A stretch of DNA of 33,159 bases from Parabacteroides distasonis (GTDB taxonomy: Bacteria > Bacteroidota > Bacteroidia > Bacteroidales > Tannerellaceae). A program made the translations under genes and the position numbers. The stretch spans positions 1 to 33,159 of the forward strand of contig NZ_SRYM01000049.1 of assembly GCF_004793765.1 (NCBI RefSeq), in the 5' to 3' direction. The notes beneath the pieces are model-generated. The model was given only the letters and a program-made list of their open reading frames with translations. It was not told where the DNA came from and ran no database searches. Shown here piece after piece: positions 15,817-24,094 of the stretch (the first letter of the stretch is position 1; each line of letters starts with the position of its first letter).

Positions 15817-16458
15817 ATGAATTTTATCTCTAAGCTATTCAAGAAGAATACTCCCGAGGCGGAAGAGCAGACTAAAGGCTCCGTGGAGGAGTTCGTATCT
15901 TTAATCCGTGTATATTATCAAGCCGTTATGGCCGTGAATTTGGGTATCACCAACTTGAACATGCTCGCTGATATGGCTTTGTTCAAACGCATGTTGAAGA
16001 TACCGACCCAGAATAACAAATTGGGCGTCGCCGAGAAATCTCGTGTGCGCAAGGTATTGATGGAGGATTACGGCCTAAGTGAGGCTTTCTTCAAGGAGAT
16101 CGACAGTTCGGTGAAGAAGAACTGTAAGAACCAAAACGATATCAAGACGTATTTCTTCATGTTCCAAGGTTTCTGCAATGATTTGTTCAACTTACTTGGC
16201 AATCTGATGCAGTGGAAGTTCCGCTTTTCCATGCTGGTAAAGAAGTTGCTATATAATATGACAACGAAGACGGTTCACGATATCTTGACCAAGTCTGAGT
16301 GGAAAGATATCAGCGTGCAGAAGGCTGCATGGAGCGTGCGTAAGTATGCCGAGAAACTAGGCTACTCCGAGCAATGGATCACAGACTTCGTGTATAACGT
16401 CGTACTTCTGGCGAAAGAGGACCAGAAGAAGGAACTCAAAAAGAACAAGGAAGCATGA
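15817..16458 (+). CDS. Conserved unknown helical protein
   Basis: 213 residues, start at the ATG 15817 (MNFISKLFKKNTPEAEEQTK). It is almost wholly alpha-helical, with a charged N-terminus, a possible amphipathic middle (FFMFQGFCNDLFNLLGNLMQ) and a Lys/Glu-rich tail. There is no signal peptide and no clear membrane segment, and I recognise no domain. It lies 44 bp behind murQ and its stop overlaps the next start (ATGA at 16455), so it is translationally coupled to the uracil-DNA glycosylase-like gene. Confidence 0.8.
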   Translation: MNFISKLFKKNTPEAEEQTKGSVEEFVSLIRVYYQAVMAVNLGITNLNMLADMALFKRMLKIPTQNNKLGVAEKSRVRKVLMEDYGLSEAFFKEIDSSVKKNCKNQNDIKTYFFMFQGFCNDLFNLLGNLMQWKFRFSMLVKKLLYNMTTKTVHDILTKSEWKDISVQKAAWSVRKYAEKLGYSEQWITDFVYNVVLLAKEDQKKELKKNKEA

Positions 16459-17042
16459 CCACCGAGCTGCATCCGCTAGGTTTCTTCCTCCCGGAGAATA
16501 CGAGATTGCTGATGCTGGGAAGTTTCCCGCCTCCAAAGGCTCGTTGGAGCATGGATTTTTACTACCCGAATATCCAGAATGATATGTGGCGCATCCTTGG
16601 TTTGATTTTCTATGGAAACAAGGATGCGTTCTTGCGAGACAAGAAGGCGTTCAGCGAGGAGAAGGCGAAGGCTTTTTGCCGGGAAAAGAGGATCGGGATT
16701 GGTGATACCGCCATGGAGGTGATCCGCCTAAAAGCGAACGCCTCCGATAAGTTCCTCGAGGTGGTACGGCCGATCGATCCGGAAAAGGTCTTGTCTCAGA
16801 TACCGGAATGCGTGGCGATCGTGGTGACTGGGCAGAAAGCGATGGATACTCTCCTCTCTGTATTGCCCGGCACGGAGGAGCCGAAAGTAGGCTCTTCCAC
16901 GGAGTTCACTTGTATGGGGAGGCGGATGCGTCTGTTCCGCATGCCCTCGTCCTCTCGTGCCTACCCGAGGCCGTTGGAGGAGAAGGCCGCAATTTATCGT
17001 GGGATGTTCGAGGTGTTGGGGATCCTTTCTCGTGCCATTTAG
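16455..17042 (+). CDS. Uracil-DNA glycosylase superfamily protein
   Basis: 195 residues. The N-terminal motif LMLGSFPPPKARWSMDFYYP corresponds to the GxxPG/catalytic loop region of UDG-fold proteins, followed by NDMWRIL. The C-terminal loop RMPSSSRAYP matches the DNA-binding loop (H/N)PSxxSR of the Mug/TDG-like branch. The middle (IDPEKVLSQIPECVAIVVTG) fits the alternating strands and helices of the fold. A role in removing uracil or mispaired bases is expected but not shown, and the usual catalytic Asn or Asp is not evident here. The start overlaps the stop of the preceding gene. Confidence 0.8.
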   Translation: MTTELHPLGFFLPENTRLLMLGSFPPPKARWSMDFYYPNIQNDMWRILGLIFYGNKDAFLRDKKAFSEEKAKAFCREKRIGIGDTAMEVIRLKANASDKFLEVVRPIDPEKVLSQIPECVAIVVTGQKAMDTLLSVLPGTEEPKVGSSTEFTCMGRRMRLFRMPSSSRAYPRPLEEKAAIYRGMFEVLGILSRAI

Positions 17043-17540
17043 CAAAGTGACAGTTTGTAAATTGAAGTCCCGGAGAATCGCTTTTTTCGGGCAGAAGTGT
17101 GGTAGGCTCTCAAAAATGAAAGGAAAAAGCAGCAATCCTTTGTCTGATAGGAAGATGAGGAAAAACGGTCTTTTATTCTAGCGAAATTTATTCATCGTAA
17201 TTCATATCTTGAGGCTTGGAATAGGGAAATAACAGGATTATGATAGGGTTATAACAAGGTTAGAATGCCCATTCACGACTATTCATAACCCTATTCTTGA
17301 CTACTCTCGATGCCCAACGGCAGTATCGGCGTTGCCTAATGCGACTAGTCGCATAGGCTTTCGACACCTATTGTGCGTGAAAATGGCTATATTTTAACAA
17401 AAAAAGGCACTTATGGCTACTTTCTTCTTGCTATTTCGTCAGGTCTGTAAATTGGATATGTTGGGAAAAACGTCTTGCGTAGATCAAAAAGATGGAGGAA
17501 TGATTGTTTTGCTAACGAAAGAATATGAGACGTGAGTGGC
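17043..17540. other. About 500-bp non-coding stretch with inverted repeats
   Basis: No convincing reading frame is seen on either strand. It contains ATAGGGTTAT (17243-17252) with its inverse ATAACCCTAT (17285-17294), and a perfect 16-bp palindrome, ATGCGACTAGTCGCAT, at 17339-17354. Both could be protein-binding or transcript-end structures. Nothing else is recognised. Confidence 0.55.
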
Positions 17541-17548
17541 TTGTAAGA

Positions 17549-17585
17549 TAAAAAAAGAGGGACGAAACGATGAATGTCCCGTCCC
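17549..17585 (-). terminator. Terminator of the alpha-galactosidase gene
   Basis: On the minus strand GGGACG (17585-17580) pairs with CGTCCC (17564-17559), and the stem is followed by CTC and then a run of seven or more T (plus-strand A at 17549-17556). It lies 12 bp after the stop codon. Confidence 0.7.
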
Positions 17586-17596
17586 CATGTAACAAG

Positions 17597-19795
17597 TTAG
17601 TGAGCCTCGGTCAGCTCTATGACCTTGCTACGGGCATGAGCCGTAGAGAACACGTTCATTCCTATTTTTATCAAGAAATCTCCGCTGAAGGTACCTCCGT
17701 CGGTAGCCAAGGTCGATTTCTGGCCCGGCATGAGGTTTATCTCTTGTACCTTATATTTCTTATTCGGGTCCAATCCTTGTAGCTTTACGGGGAAAGTTTT
17801 TTCACCGAAGCGAGGGTGGATATCATAAGCGAATAGGACGGATTTGCTTTTTGCCTTATCCACGTACATCACGGATGAATGGTTGGTATCGTAAGGGGAG
17901 ACAAGACGGTACAGATCGCCGTCGAGAATCGTGCCCTTTAGACGTTTGTAGTTGGCAACTGCTTCTTGGCAGTATTTCATCTCGTCTTCGTTCATTTCCT
18001 TCAAGCTGATATCGAAGCCCATCTTACACATCATGGCCACGTCGGTACGGAACTTAATGGAGGTATTCTTGTTCCAGCTAGTCACGTGGGCGCACATTGC
18101 CTTTGCCGGGAAGAACTGGGAGAATCCCCATTGGATATACAAACGCTCGATCGGATCGGTGTTGTCGCTGCACCAGAATTCCGTGAAATATTTCAATGCC
18201 TCGTAATCACAACGGGCACCCCCACCGGAGCAAAGCATGATCGGTAGGTGAGGGTATTTCTCGGCTACCCGTTTGAATACGTTATAGACACCTCGTACAT
18301 GGTCGATATACAATTGATTCTGCTTCTCTTTAAGATAAGGGGAATAGACATTGGTAATCGGGCTGTTGCAATCCCATTTGAAGAAAGCCAGGTCCGGATT
18401 CTCGATCATGATATTATCCACCACGCTGAATACATAATCCTGTACTTTCGGGTTACTTAAGTCTAAGACAAGTTGGTTGCGATAGTAATAGGTCTCACGA
18501 TTCGGTAGATGAATCGCCCAGTCCGGGTGTTTCTCGAAAAGCTCGCTCTTGGGGTTTACCATCTCCGGCTCGATCCAGATACCGAATTTCACGCCGGCCT
18601 CTTTAGCGACCTGTACCAGATGGGGAATGCCGTTCGGCAACTTATCATGGGTAATGTCCCAATCGCCCAATCCGGCCTTATCGTTTTGACGAGGGTATTT
18701 ATTGGCGAACCAACCGTCGTCCAGCAAGAACATGTCTACACCTAGATGCTTGGCTTCTTTCATAAGTTCCTCCAATTTCTTCTCGTTGAAATTGAAACCG
18801 GTCGATTCCCAGTTGTTCAGTAGGGTAAGGCGATCGCCTTTACCATCCTTGATCTGGTAATTACGTGCCCAATCATGGATATCACGACTGGCTTTTCCGG
18901 TTCCTTGATTACTCAGTGTAAAGATAAACTCAGGAGTGACGAACCATTCGTTCGGTTTCAATTCATAGGCGGACGCATAGGGATTGATGCCGGAGATGAC
19001 ACGAAGGTTACCGGCGTTGTCCACCTCGAACGTAAAGCGGTAGTTTCCAGTCCAACCGATCGTTCCCATTAAAACATCTCCTGTATTCTCGCTGGCCGGG
19101 GCACCTAACCCAATCTCAAAAAACGGGTAAGCGTGCATGGCGGCACGGGAGCCTAGTTTTGTATCGATAATCTTTTTCCCGAATTTCAAGTCTTGGCTGC
19201 TCATCTGTACTTCCTTGGCCCAGTCACCGCTAAACTCGGTCAATACATAGCGAGGACTCTCGAAATAAAGCATATTGGAAGCGTATTGGGTAATTGTGAC
19301 CGGTTTTTTCTCCGTATGACGAATCTCAGTCCAAGCCTTGATGACGTTTTCTTTAGCGAAGGTTACATAGTGTAATTTAGCCTCTACTGGGTATACGTCA
19401 TCTTTCAGGGAGATGATTGTTTCCGTAACGTTATTGTCTAGTTTCTTGGATTCGCTGGAAACATATTTGAATATACTGGTCATGTTCCCGTCGTTGTGCT
19501 GGATGGCGAAAGCCGGTTCGAAATAATCCTCCGCTCCTGAACAAGGATACACTTCCCATCCACGGGTTGATACGCTGCCATCCGTTCCGGCTTGGATGTT
19601 CCATGAGAAGTTCTTAAATTCGGATTCGTCCACTAATTTATTTCCCAGATAAGTTTGGTAGAGCCGCCCGTTGGGGGCTACTTGTAAAATTAAGTCCGTC
19701 TCATTGGTTGAGATTAAGATCATCTTTTGATCGGCGGCTTTTACGAATGGCAAACAAAAACACAAAAGGATAGCTGTAAGTAATAGATTTTTCAT
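17597..19795 (-). CDS. GH36 alpha-galactosidase, secreted
   Basis: 732 residues with a signal peptide (KNLLLTAILLCFCLPFVKA, cleavage before AD). The order is an N-terminal beta-supersandwich (about 25-300), a (beta/alpha)8 barrel (about 320-620) and a C-terminal beta domain. Clan GH-D active-site residues are in place: DDGWF near 352, the nucleophile Asp475 in FFKWDCN, and the acid/base Asp544 in WCSDNTDPIERL. The enzyme releases terminal alpha-galactose from oligosaccharides such as melibiose and raffinose or from glycan side chains, probably in the periplasm. No SusC/SusD pair is adjacent, so it stands alone and is not part of a polysaccharide locus in this window. It follows the IMP dehydrogenase gene on the same strand, with a repeat hairpin between them. 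Confidence 0.95.
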   Translation of the reverse strand: MKNLLLTAILLCFCLPFVKAADQKMILISTNETDLILQVAPNGRLYQTYLGNKLVDESEFKNFSWNIQAGTDGSVSTRGWEVYPCSGAEDYFEPAFAIQHNDGNMTSIFKYVSSESKKLDNNVTETIISLKDDVYPVEAKLHYVTFAKENVIKAWTEIRHTEKKPVTITQYASNMLYFESPRYVLTEFSGDWAKEVQMSSQDLKFGKKIIDTKLGSRAAMHAYPFFEIGLGAPASENTGDVLMGTIGWTGNYRFTFEVDNAGNLRVISGINPYASAYELKPNEWFVTPEFIFTLSNQGTGKASRDIHDWARNYQIKDGKGDRLTLLNNWESTGFNFNEKKLEELMKEAKHLGVDMFLLDDGWFANKYPRQNDKAGLGDWDITHDKLPNGIPHLVQVAKEAGVKFGIWIEPEMVNPKSELFEKHPDWAIHLPNRETYYYRNQLVLDLSNPKVQDYVFSVVDNIMIENPDLAFFKWDCNSPITNVYSPYLKEKQNQLYIDHVRGVYNVFKRVAEKYPHLPIMLCSGGGARCDYEALKYFTEFWCSDNTDPIERLYIQWGFSQFFPAKAMCAHVTSWNKNTSIKFRTDVAMMCKMGFDISLKEMNEDEMKYCQEAVANYKRLKGTILDGDLYRLVSPYDTNHSSVMYVDKAKSKSVLFAYDIHPRFGEKTFPVKLQGLDPNKKYKVQEINLMPGQKSTLATDGGTFSGDFLIKIGMNVFSTAHARSKVIELTEAH

Positions 19796-19820
19796 GGTAA
19801 ATTATTTGAATGTGTAAATA

Positions 19821-19848
19821 GTAGAGACGTAGCGTGCCACGCCTCTAC
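19821..19848. repeat. Palindromic GTAGAG...CTCTAC hairpin
   Basis: A 28-bp imperfect palindrome whose arms begin GTAGAG and end CTCTAC, with an ACG/CGC-rich centre. Elements of this form, reading GTAGAGACGT, are scattered between genes in Bacteroidetes genomes; that comparison is from memory. It lies between the guaB stop and the alpha-galactosidase start and may act as a terminator or RNA-stability element. Confidence 0.55.
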
Positions 19849-19866
19849 TAGAATACATATTTGTAA

Positions 19867-21360
19867 TTAATTCTGCTCTTTCAGGATCACGTCGTGAGCT
19901 CCACCCTCAACGATACTCGTAGAGGAGACAAGCGTGATCTTAGCATGCTGCTGCAACTCTTGGATTGAGATGGAACCGCAGCTACACATCGTAGCGATCA
20001 TCTTACCCAAGGTCACGTTCAAATTATCTTTCAATTTTCCGGCATACGGTACATAGCTGTCCACGCCTTCCTCAAATTTCAAGGACTCGTTTCCACCCAT
20101 GTCATAACGCTGCCAGTTCTTCGCACGGTTAGAGCCCTCACCCCAATACTCCTTCACGAAGTTGTTTCCGATTTTCATCTTCTTCGTAGGAGACTCGTCG
20201 AAGCGGGCGAAATAACGGCCCATCATCAAGAAATCGGCACCCATAGCCAACGCCAATACCATATGGTAATCGTGTACCAGACCACCATCGCTACAGATAG
20301 GGATATAAACGCCGTGTCTTTTGAAATACTCGTCACGAGCTTTCGCTACGTCGATCAAGGCGGTAGCCTGTCCGCGACCGATACCTTTCTGCTCACGGGT
20401 GATACAGATGGAACCACCACCGATACCTACCTTGATGAAATCTGCTCCGGCGTCGGCCAAGTAGTTGAAACCATCTTGGTCAACCACGTTTCCGGCACCA
20501 ACCTGTACCTTGTTACCGTAGGTATCCTTGATCCAGTGCAAGGTTTCGTATTGCCATTCGGAATAACCGTCGGAAGAATCGATACACAATACGTCAACGC
20601 CAGCCTCTACCAATGCCGGAACACGTTCCTTATAGTCGCGGGTGTTGATTCCGGCGCCTACCAATAATTTCTTATCACCGCCGGATAACTCATTCGGGTT
20701 CTCACGGTGGCTGTCGTAATCCTTGCGGAATACAAAGTATTGAAGCTTTTGATCCTTGTCGATGATCGGCAATGTATTCAACTTATGATCCCAGATAATC
20801 TGGTTCGCCTCTTTTAAGGTCATGCCTAACTCACCAACGATTAGTTTAGTGAACGGGGTCATGAAATCTTTCACCTTCATGTCGATCGGATCTTTGCCTT
20901 CACGGTAATCGCGACTGGTTACCATACCTAGCAATTTGCCGTTAGGCGTACCATCATCTGTCACACCAATCGTAGAGTGTTCTGTTCGGCGGACTAGTTC
21001 AAGTACGTCGGCCAAGGTATTCTCGGGCGTAAGGTTAGAGTCGCTGATAACGAATCCTGCCTTGAATTTCTTTACTTTGCGAACCATATCCGCTTGGCTC
21101 TCGATCGGTTGCGAGCCGAAGATGAAGGAAAGTCCTCCGTTACGAGCCAGCTCGATTGCCAGTTTAGGACCGGAAACCGATTGCATGATCGCGGAAACGA
21201 AAGGAATATTTAATTCAATAGCAGATTTCTCGCCAGACTTGAATTTCACAAGCGGCGTTTTCAAGGAAACGTTTGCGGGAATACATTCTTTGGTGGTTAA
21301 ACCGGGAATAAGTAAATACTCACCAAATGTTCTCGATACATCGTTTAAGTAGATTGCCAT
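19867..21360 (-). CDS. guaB: IMP dehydrogenase
   Basis: 497 residues. The catalytic barrel contains the active-site Cys in [19 protein letters not shown], the IMP phosphate loop in [20 protein letters not shown], and the flap [12 protein letters not shown] with the Arg-Tyr pair. A CBS pair is inserted at about 110-220 ([24 protein letters not shown], then [20 protein letters not shown]). The enzyme makes XMP from IMP, the committed step of GTP synthesis, in the cytosol. The sequence differs from the standard bacterial GuaB (GxGSICTT) and is close to the Tritrichomonas foetus type. It has a -7 box 39 bp upstream and is divergent from the pirin gene. Confidence 0.95.
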   Translation of the reverse strand: MAIYLNDVSRTFGEYLLIPGLTTKECIPANVSLKTPLVKFKSGEKSAIELNIPFVSAIMQSVSGPKLAIELARNGGLSFIFGSQPIESQADMVRKVKKFKAGFVISDSNLTPENTLADVLELVRRTEHSTIGVTDDGTPNGKLLGMVTSRDYREGKDPIDMKVKDFMTPFTKLIVGELGMTLKEANQIIWDHKLNTLPIIDKDQKLQYFVFRKDYDSHRENPNELSGGDKKLLVGAGINTRDYKERVPALVEAGVDVLCIDSSDGYSEWQYETLHWIKDTYGNKVQVGAGNVVDQDGFNYLADAGADFIKVGIGGGSICITREQKGIGRGQATALIDVAKARDEYFKRHGVYIPICSDGGLVHDYHMVLALAMGADFLMMGRYFARFDESPTKKMKIGNNFVKEYWGEGSNRAKNWQRYDMGGNESLKFEEGVDSYVPYAGKLKDNLNVTLGKMIATMCSCGSISIQELQQHAKITLVSSTSIVEGGAHDVILKEQN

Positions 21361-21398
21361 AAGATTCTATATTTACAGGATGAGTTTTTTTAATTGCG

Positions 21399-21406
21399 CA
21401 AAAGTA
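21399..21406 (-). promoter_or_regulatory. -7 box of guaB
   Basis: Minus-strand TACTTTTG fits TAnnTTTG and ends 39 bp before the guaB start. No -33 TTTG is obvious. Confidence 0.55.
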
Positions 21407-21520
21407 GCGATTTCTGTTCATATATGAATCACATGTTTACATGAAATATTCGAAATATGCGTCCCGCAACATTTATAGTTACGGATTTGTTATTAATACA
21501 GATTTGAAAAGGAGGAAAAT

Positions 21521-22234
21521 ATGAGAGTTGTAGTTGATAAGGCTCAATCCAGAGGGTATGCGAATCATGGTTGGTTGAAAACACATCATACGTTTAGTTT
21601 TGCTAATTATTACAATCCGAAAAGGGTTCATTTCGGGATGTTACGTGTATTGAATGATGATTCCGTGGCACCGGGTGAGGGATTCGATATGCATCCACAT
21701 AAGAATATGGAGGTTATCTCCATCCCGTTAAAGGGATATTTGCGCCATGGAGATAGCATAAAGAATAGCGAGGTGATTACGCCGGGAGATATTCAGGTGA
21801 TGAGTGCCGGTACCGGTATCGTGCATAGCGAGTTCAACGACAGCGATAATGAACAATTAGAGTTCTTGCAAATATGGGTATTTCCCCGTGAGGAGAATAC
21901 TAAGCCTCATTATGCTAGTTATGACGTACGTCTAGTTGCTGCGGAAAAGAACAAGTGGTCCTTGATCATCGCTCCGGACGGTAGCACTCCTGCATCGATC
22001 AACCAAGACGCTTGGTTCTCCTTAGGAAACCTAGATGCCGGTCAAGTAAATGAATATAAGCTACATAGTAAAAATAATGGGGTTTATTTATTTGTGATAG
22101 ATGGAGAGGTAGAGGTAAGTAATACGATCTTGTCTAAACGTGACGGGGCTGGATTCTGGGAAACCGATAGCATTACGATAGAAGTCTTGAAGCACGCTAA
22201 AATCCTTTTGATAGAAGTTCCGATGATGAAATAA
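21521..22234 (+). CDS. Pirin-family bicupin protein
   Basis: 237 residues. The N-terminal cupin has the metal-site pattern of pirins: HPHKNMEVISIPLKGYLRHGD (His at 57 and 59) and GTGIVHSEFN (His 101, then Glu 103). The C-terminal cupin is shorter and lacks metal ligands, as in YhhW-type pirins, which can have quercetinase activity. The start is well supported by AAAGGAGG just upstream. It is divergent from guaB and convergent with the M64 peptidase gene. Function in the cell is unknown. Confidence 0.92.
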   Translation: MRVVVDKAQSRGYANHGWLKTHHTFSFANYYNPKRVHFGMLRVLNDDSVAPGEGFDMHPHKNMEVISIPLKGYLRHGDSIKNSEVITPGDIQVMSAGTGIVHSEFNDSDNEQLEFLQIWVFPREENTKPHYASYDVRLVAAEKNKWSLIIAPDGSTPASINQDAWFSLGNLDAGQVNEYKLHSKNNGVYLFVIDGEVEVSNTILSKRDGAGFWETDSITIEVLKHAKILLIEVPMMK

Positions 22235-22254
22235 ATGTTGATAGGTTAGTGCTG

Positions 22255-22300
22255 GCGGGTATCTTAATAGTTGATGTAACAAAGCTATTAGGGTACCCGC
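22255..22300. terminator. Bidirectional terminator between convergent genes
   Basis: Arms 22255-22270 (GCGGGTATCTTAATAG) and 22285-22300 (CTATTAGGGTACCCGC) pair over 16 bp with two imperfect positions and a 14-nt loop. A T-rich tail follows (CATTTCTTTT). It lies between the pirin stop and the M64 peptidase stop. Confidence 0.7.
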
Positions 22301-22309
22301 TCATTTCTT

Positions 22310-23602
22310 TTAATGTTTTATCGGTTTATCCGTGAAGTAATCGATCATTTGTAAGATCGCCCGGCTGCATGCGGGACAGAATGGAGCGTAATCACGCATC
22401 ATACAGTGATTCATCGGGCGATAAATACCTTTAGTGATGTAACCGCCTCCCTCGAATACGCCTGCCTTATCCTTATGGGTGTCATCTAATGGGGTAGGTA
22501 TCGGTGTATTAGTCGGTAGAAGATCTTTCCATTTAGTATTGAAGTTAACCAAGGTCGTGATGTTCGGTTCCCAAGGTTCGTACTTCAAATTATAAAAATC
22601 TTGATAAGCGACCTCGGAACTGAAGTATTCATCGGCTAGACCAGCGAAACTATGTCCGAACTCGTGAACGAATACGACCGGGGTACGCGGGTTATCGGCG
22701 GTTCCCATGGCATAAAAATTATACATACCGCCACCGCCGTAAGCGTCTGTGTTTACCAAGATGAAGATTGCGTCGCAAGGAGTATTCCATACGGCGTCAC
22801 GTATAGATTTCATATCCGGGGTGGTTAAATAGCGATCTACCCCGAACGTATAATAGCCGGAATTCAATGCGGTATTCTTGAATATACCTTTACCGGATAT
22901 ATCTGTTCCCGATTCTTCCGAAACGGCATCTACCGCCCAAACATTGAAATCTTCCCGGCGAGTGTCATAAGGCGGGGTCTTAAACAATGCCTCCGTAAAA
23001 CGCTTGGCATCAGCTACGAATTTCTCTTGCTCGTTTGCCGTATAACCTTCCGCTAAGAATACGAGGTCTACTTTCCCGGAGGAATCCCCGTTATATTGGA
23101 TTTTTGTGATCCGGTTTTCCTTGAGTTTCCCTCGGTCAATAAAAATACTGGCCGGATCAATCTCTTGTTTCAACAAAGGATGGAACTGCATGTCGGCCTT
23201 ATCTCTTGCCGTAATCTCAATGATGACAGGGGCTTTCGGATAGGGGATAGAGATGCTATTTGTCCAAGATTGTGTCTCGGTCTTCGCTTGCTCCGTACTT
23301 CTCCATTCTTCGAATAACGTATTGAATCCTCGTGAGTAGATCAACTCGCCACCGGCTTTATCGTACACATTAATATAATATCCTCCATAACCAAACGGAT
23401 CGATCAAGTTTTTGACCGGCCCTGCCCAGACGGGTTCTTCCCGGAGTTGTTGTATGGCAGCGGCTTGGAAATCCCAATTTCCGCTCAAAGCGAAATCTAC
23501 CCGGAGACTTTTCTTCGTGAAGTGTTTTTCAAAATTAGTTTGTGCCAGACTAGTGAAACAGTAAAGAATGGCGAATAATAATAAGGTTATTCTTGCTTTC
23601 AT
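22310..23602 (-). CDS. M64-family (IgA-protease-like) secreted metallopeptidase
   Basis: 430 residues from the ATG at 23602, chosen because it gives a clean signal peptide (KARITLLLFAILYCFTSLAQ); nine further in-frame codons upstream are unlikely to be used. An N-terminal beta-rich M64_N region is followed by the peptidase domain. The zinc motif VFVHEFGHSFAGLADEY supplies HExxH and the downstream Asp-Glu. The C-terminus ends in a Cys-containing ACSRAI segment. M64 peptidases include an IgA protease of Clostridium ramosum, but those of gut Bacteroidales are mostly untested. The product should act in the periplasm or outside the cell. Confidence 0.92.
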   Translation of the reverse strand: MKARITLLLFAILYCFTSLAQTNFEKHFTKKSLRVDFALSGNWDFQAAAIQQLREEPVWAGPVKNLIDPFGYGGYYINVYDKAGGELIYSRGFNTLFEEWRSTEQAKTETQSWTNSISIPYPKAPVIIEITARDKADMQFHPLLKQEIDPASIFIDRGKLKENRITKIQYNGDSSGKVDLVFLAEGYTANEQEKFVADAKRFTEALFKTPPYDTRREDFNVWAVDAVSEESGTDISGKGIFKNTALNSGYYTFGVDRYLTTPDMKSIRDAVWNTPCDAIFILVNTDAYGGGGMYNFYAMGTADNPRTPVVFVHEFGHSFAGLADEYFSSEVAYQDFYNLKYEPWEPNITTLVNFNTKWKDLLPTNTPIPTPLDDTHKDKAGVFEGGGYITKGIYRPMNHCMMRDYAPFCPACSRAILQMIDYFTDKPIKH

Positions 23603-23639
23603 AAATCTATAATATTTATCATGTGTCAACTTTGTGACG

Positions 23640-23647
23640 CAAATGTA
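23640..23647 (-). promoter_or_regulatory. -7 box of the M64 peptidase gene
   Basis: Minus-strand TACATTTG fits TAnnTTTG exactly and ends 38 bp before the chosen start at 23602. It supports that start over the longer reading frame. Confidence 0.55.
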
Positions 23648-23743
23648 TATTATTTTTTAATAGATTTACTAGGATTAGTATATTGTTTGGATATTTTGTA
23701 TATCTCGGGAAAGTGTAAACGACTGTCTTGATAGTATAAAAAA

Positions 23744-23760
23744 GGAGGGCTTAGCCCTCC
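23744..23760 (-). terminator. Strong terminator left behind the ahpC remnant
   Basis: GGAGGGC (23744-23750) and GCCCTCC (23754-23760) form a perfect 7-bp stem with a 3-nt loop. On the minus strand it is followed by TTTTTTATA. It is the original end of the ahpC transcript. Confidence 0.85.
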
Positions 23761-23773
23761 TTCCCGCAATATA

Positions 23774-23945
23774 TCAATGATGGCTTAAATAATTAGAGAC
23801 TCCTGCGTTTGTCGCTTTCATGGCGTCTTTTCCTTTAGACCGGTTTGCTGGGTAAATCTCGCCATATTCTTCGGAATGTTGTAAGGCATCGACCATACGG
23901 AGAGCCTCGTCTACGTTACGACCTAATGGATCGTGGTTATCGGAT
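23774..23945 (-). pseudogene. 3' fragment of an AhpC-type peroxiredoxin
   Basis: The last 55 or so residues of a 2-Cys peroxiredoxin remain: NHDPLGRNVDEALRMVDALQ, then HSEEYGEIYPANRSKGKDAM, ending NYLSHH. The 5' three-quarters, with the peroxidatic Cys, is gone, and the frame meets a stop just upstream of the homology. Two further lesions fit decay: the resolving-Cys motif VCPANW reads IYPANR, so both the Cys and the conserved Trp are lost. Its terminator is intact at 23744-23760. The break lies near 23940-23955, where another truncated gene begins on the opposite strand. Confidence 0.8.
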
Positions 23946-24094
23946 GGATCCCTCATTGGATGTTCTCACGTTATCCGTTAAAATTCTTGGAAGACCCGAA
24001 AGGGGAATTTGGAGACTCTGAGCATCCCGAGATAATCAAATTATTCTTATCTTCGCAGGAGAATCAATTGAATGGGAGCCATGGGACAAATTAA
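23945..24094 (+). pseudogene. 3' fragment of an unidentified gene upstream of the SGNH hydrolase
   Basis: An open frame reads IPHWMFSRYPLKFLEDPKG, then EFGDSEHPEIIKLFLSSQEN, and ends with TAA at 24092-24094, overlapping the SGNH start by 23 bp. The composition and the overlap look like the tail of a real gene coupled to the hydrolase. No ordinary start codon or promoter precedes it; the frame runs into the ahpC remnant. I do not recognise the family. It appears to have lost its 5' part in the same event that truncated ahpC. Confidence 0.5.
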
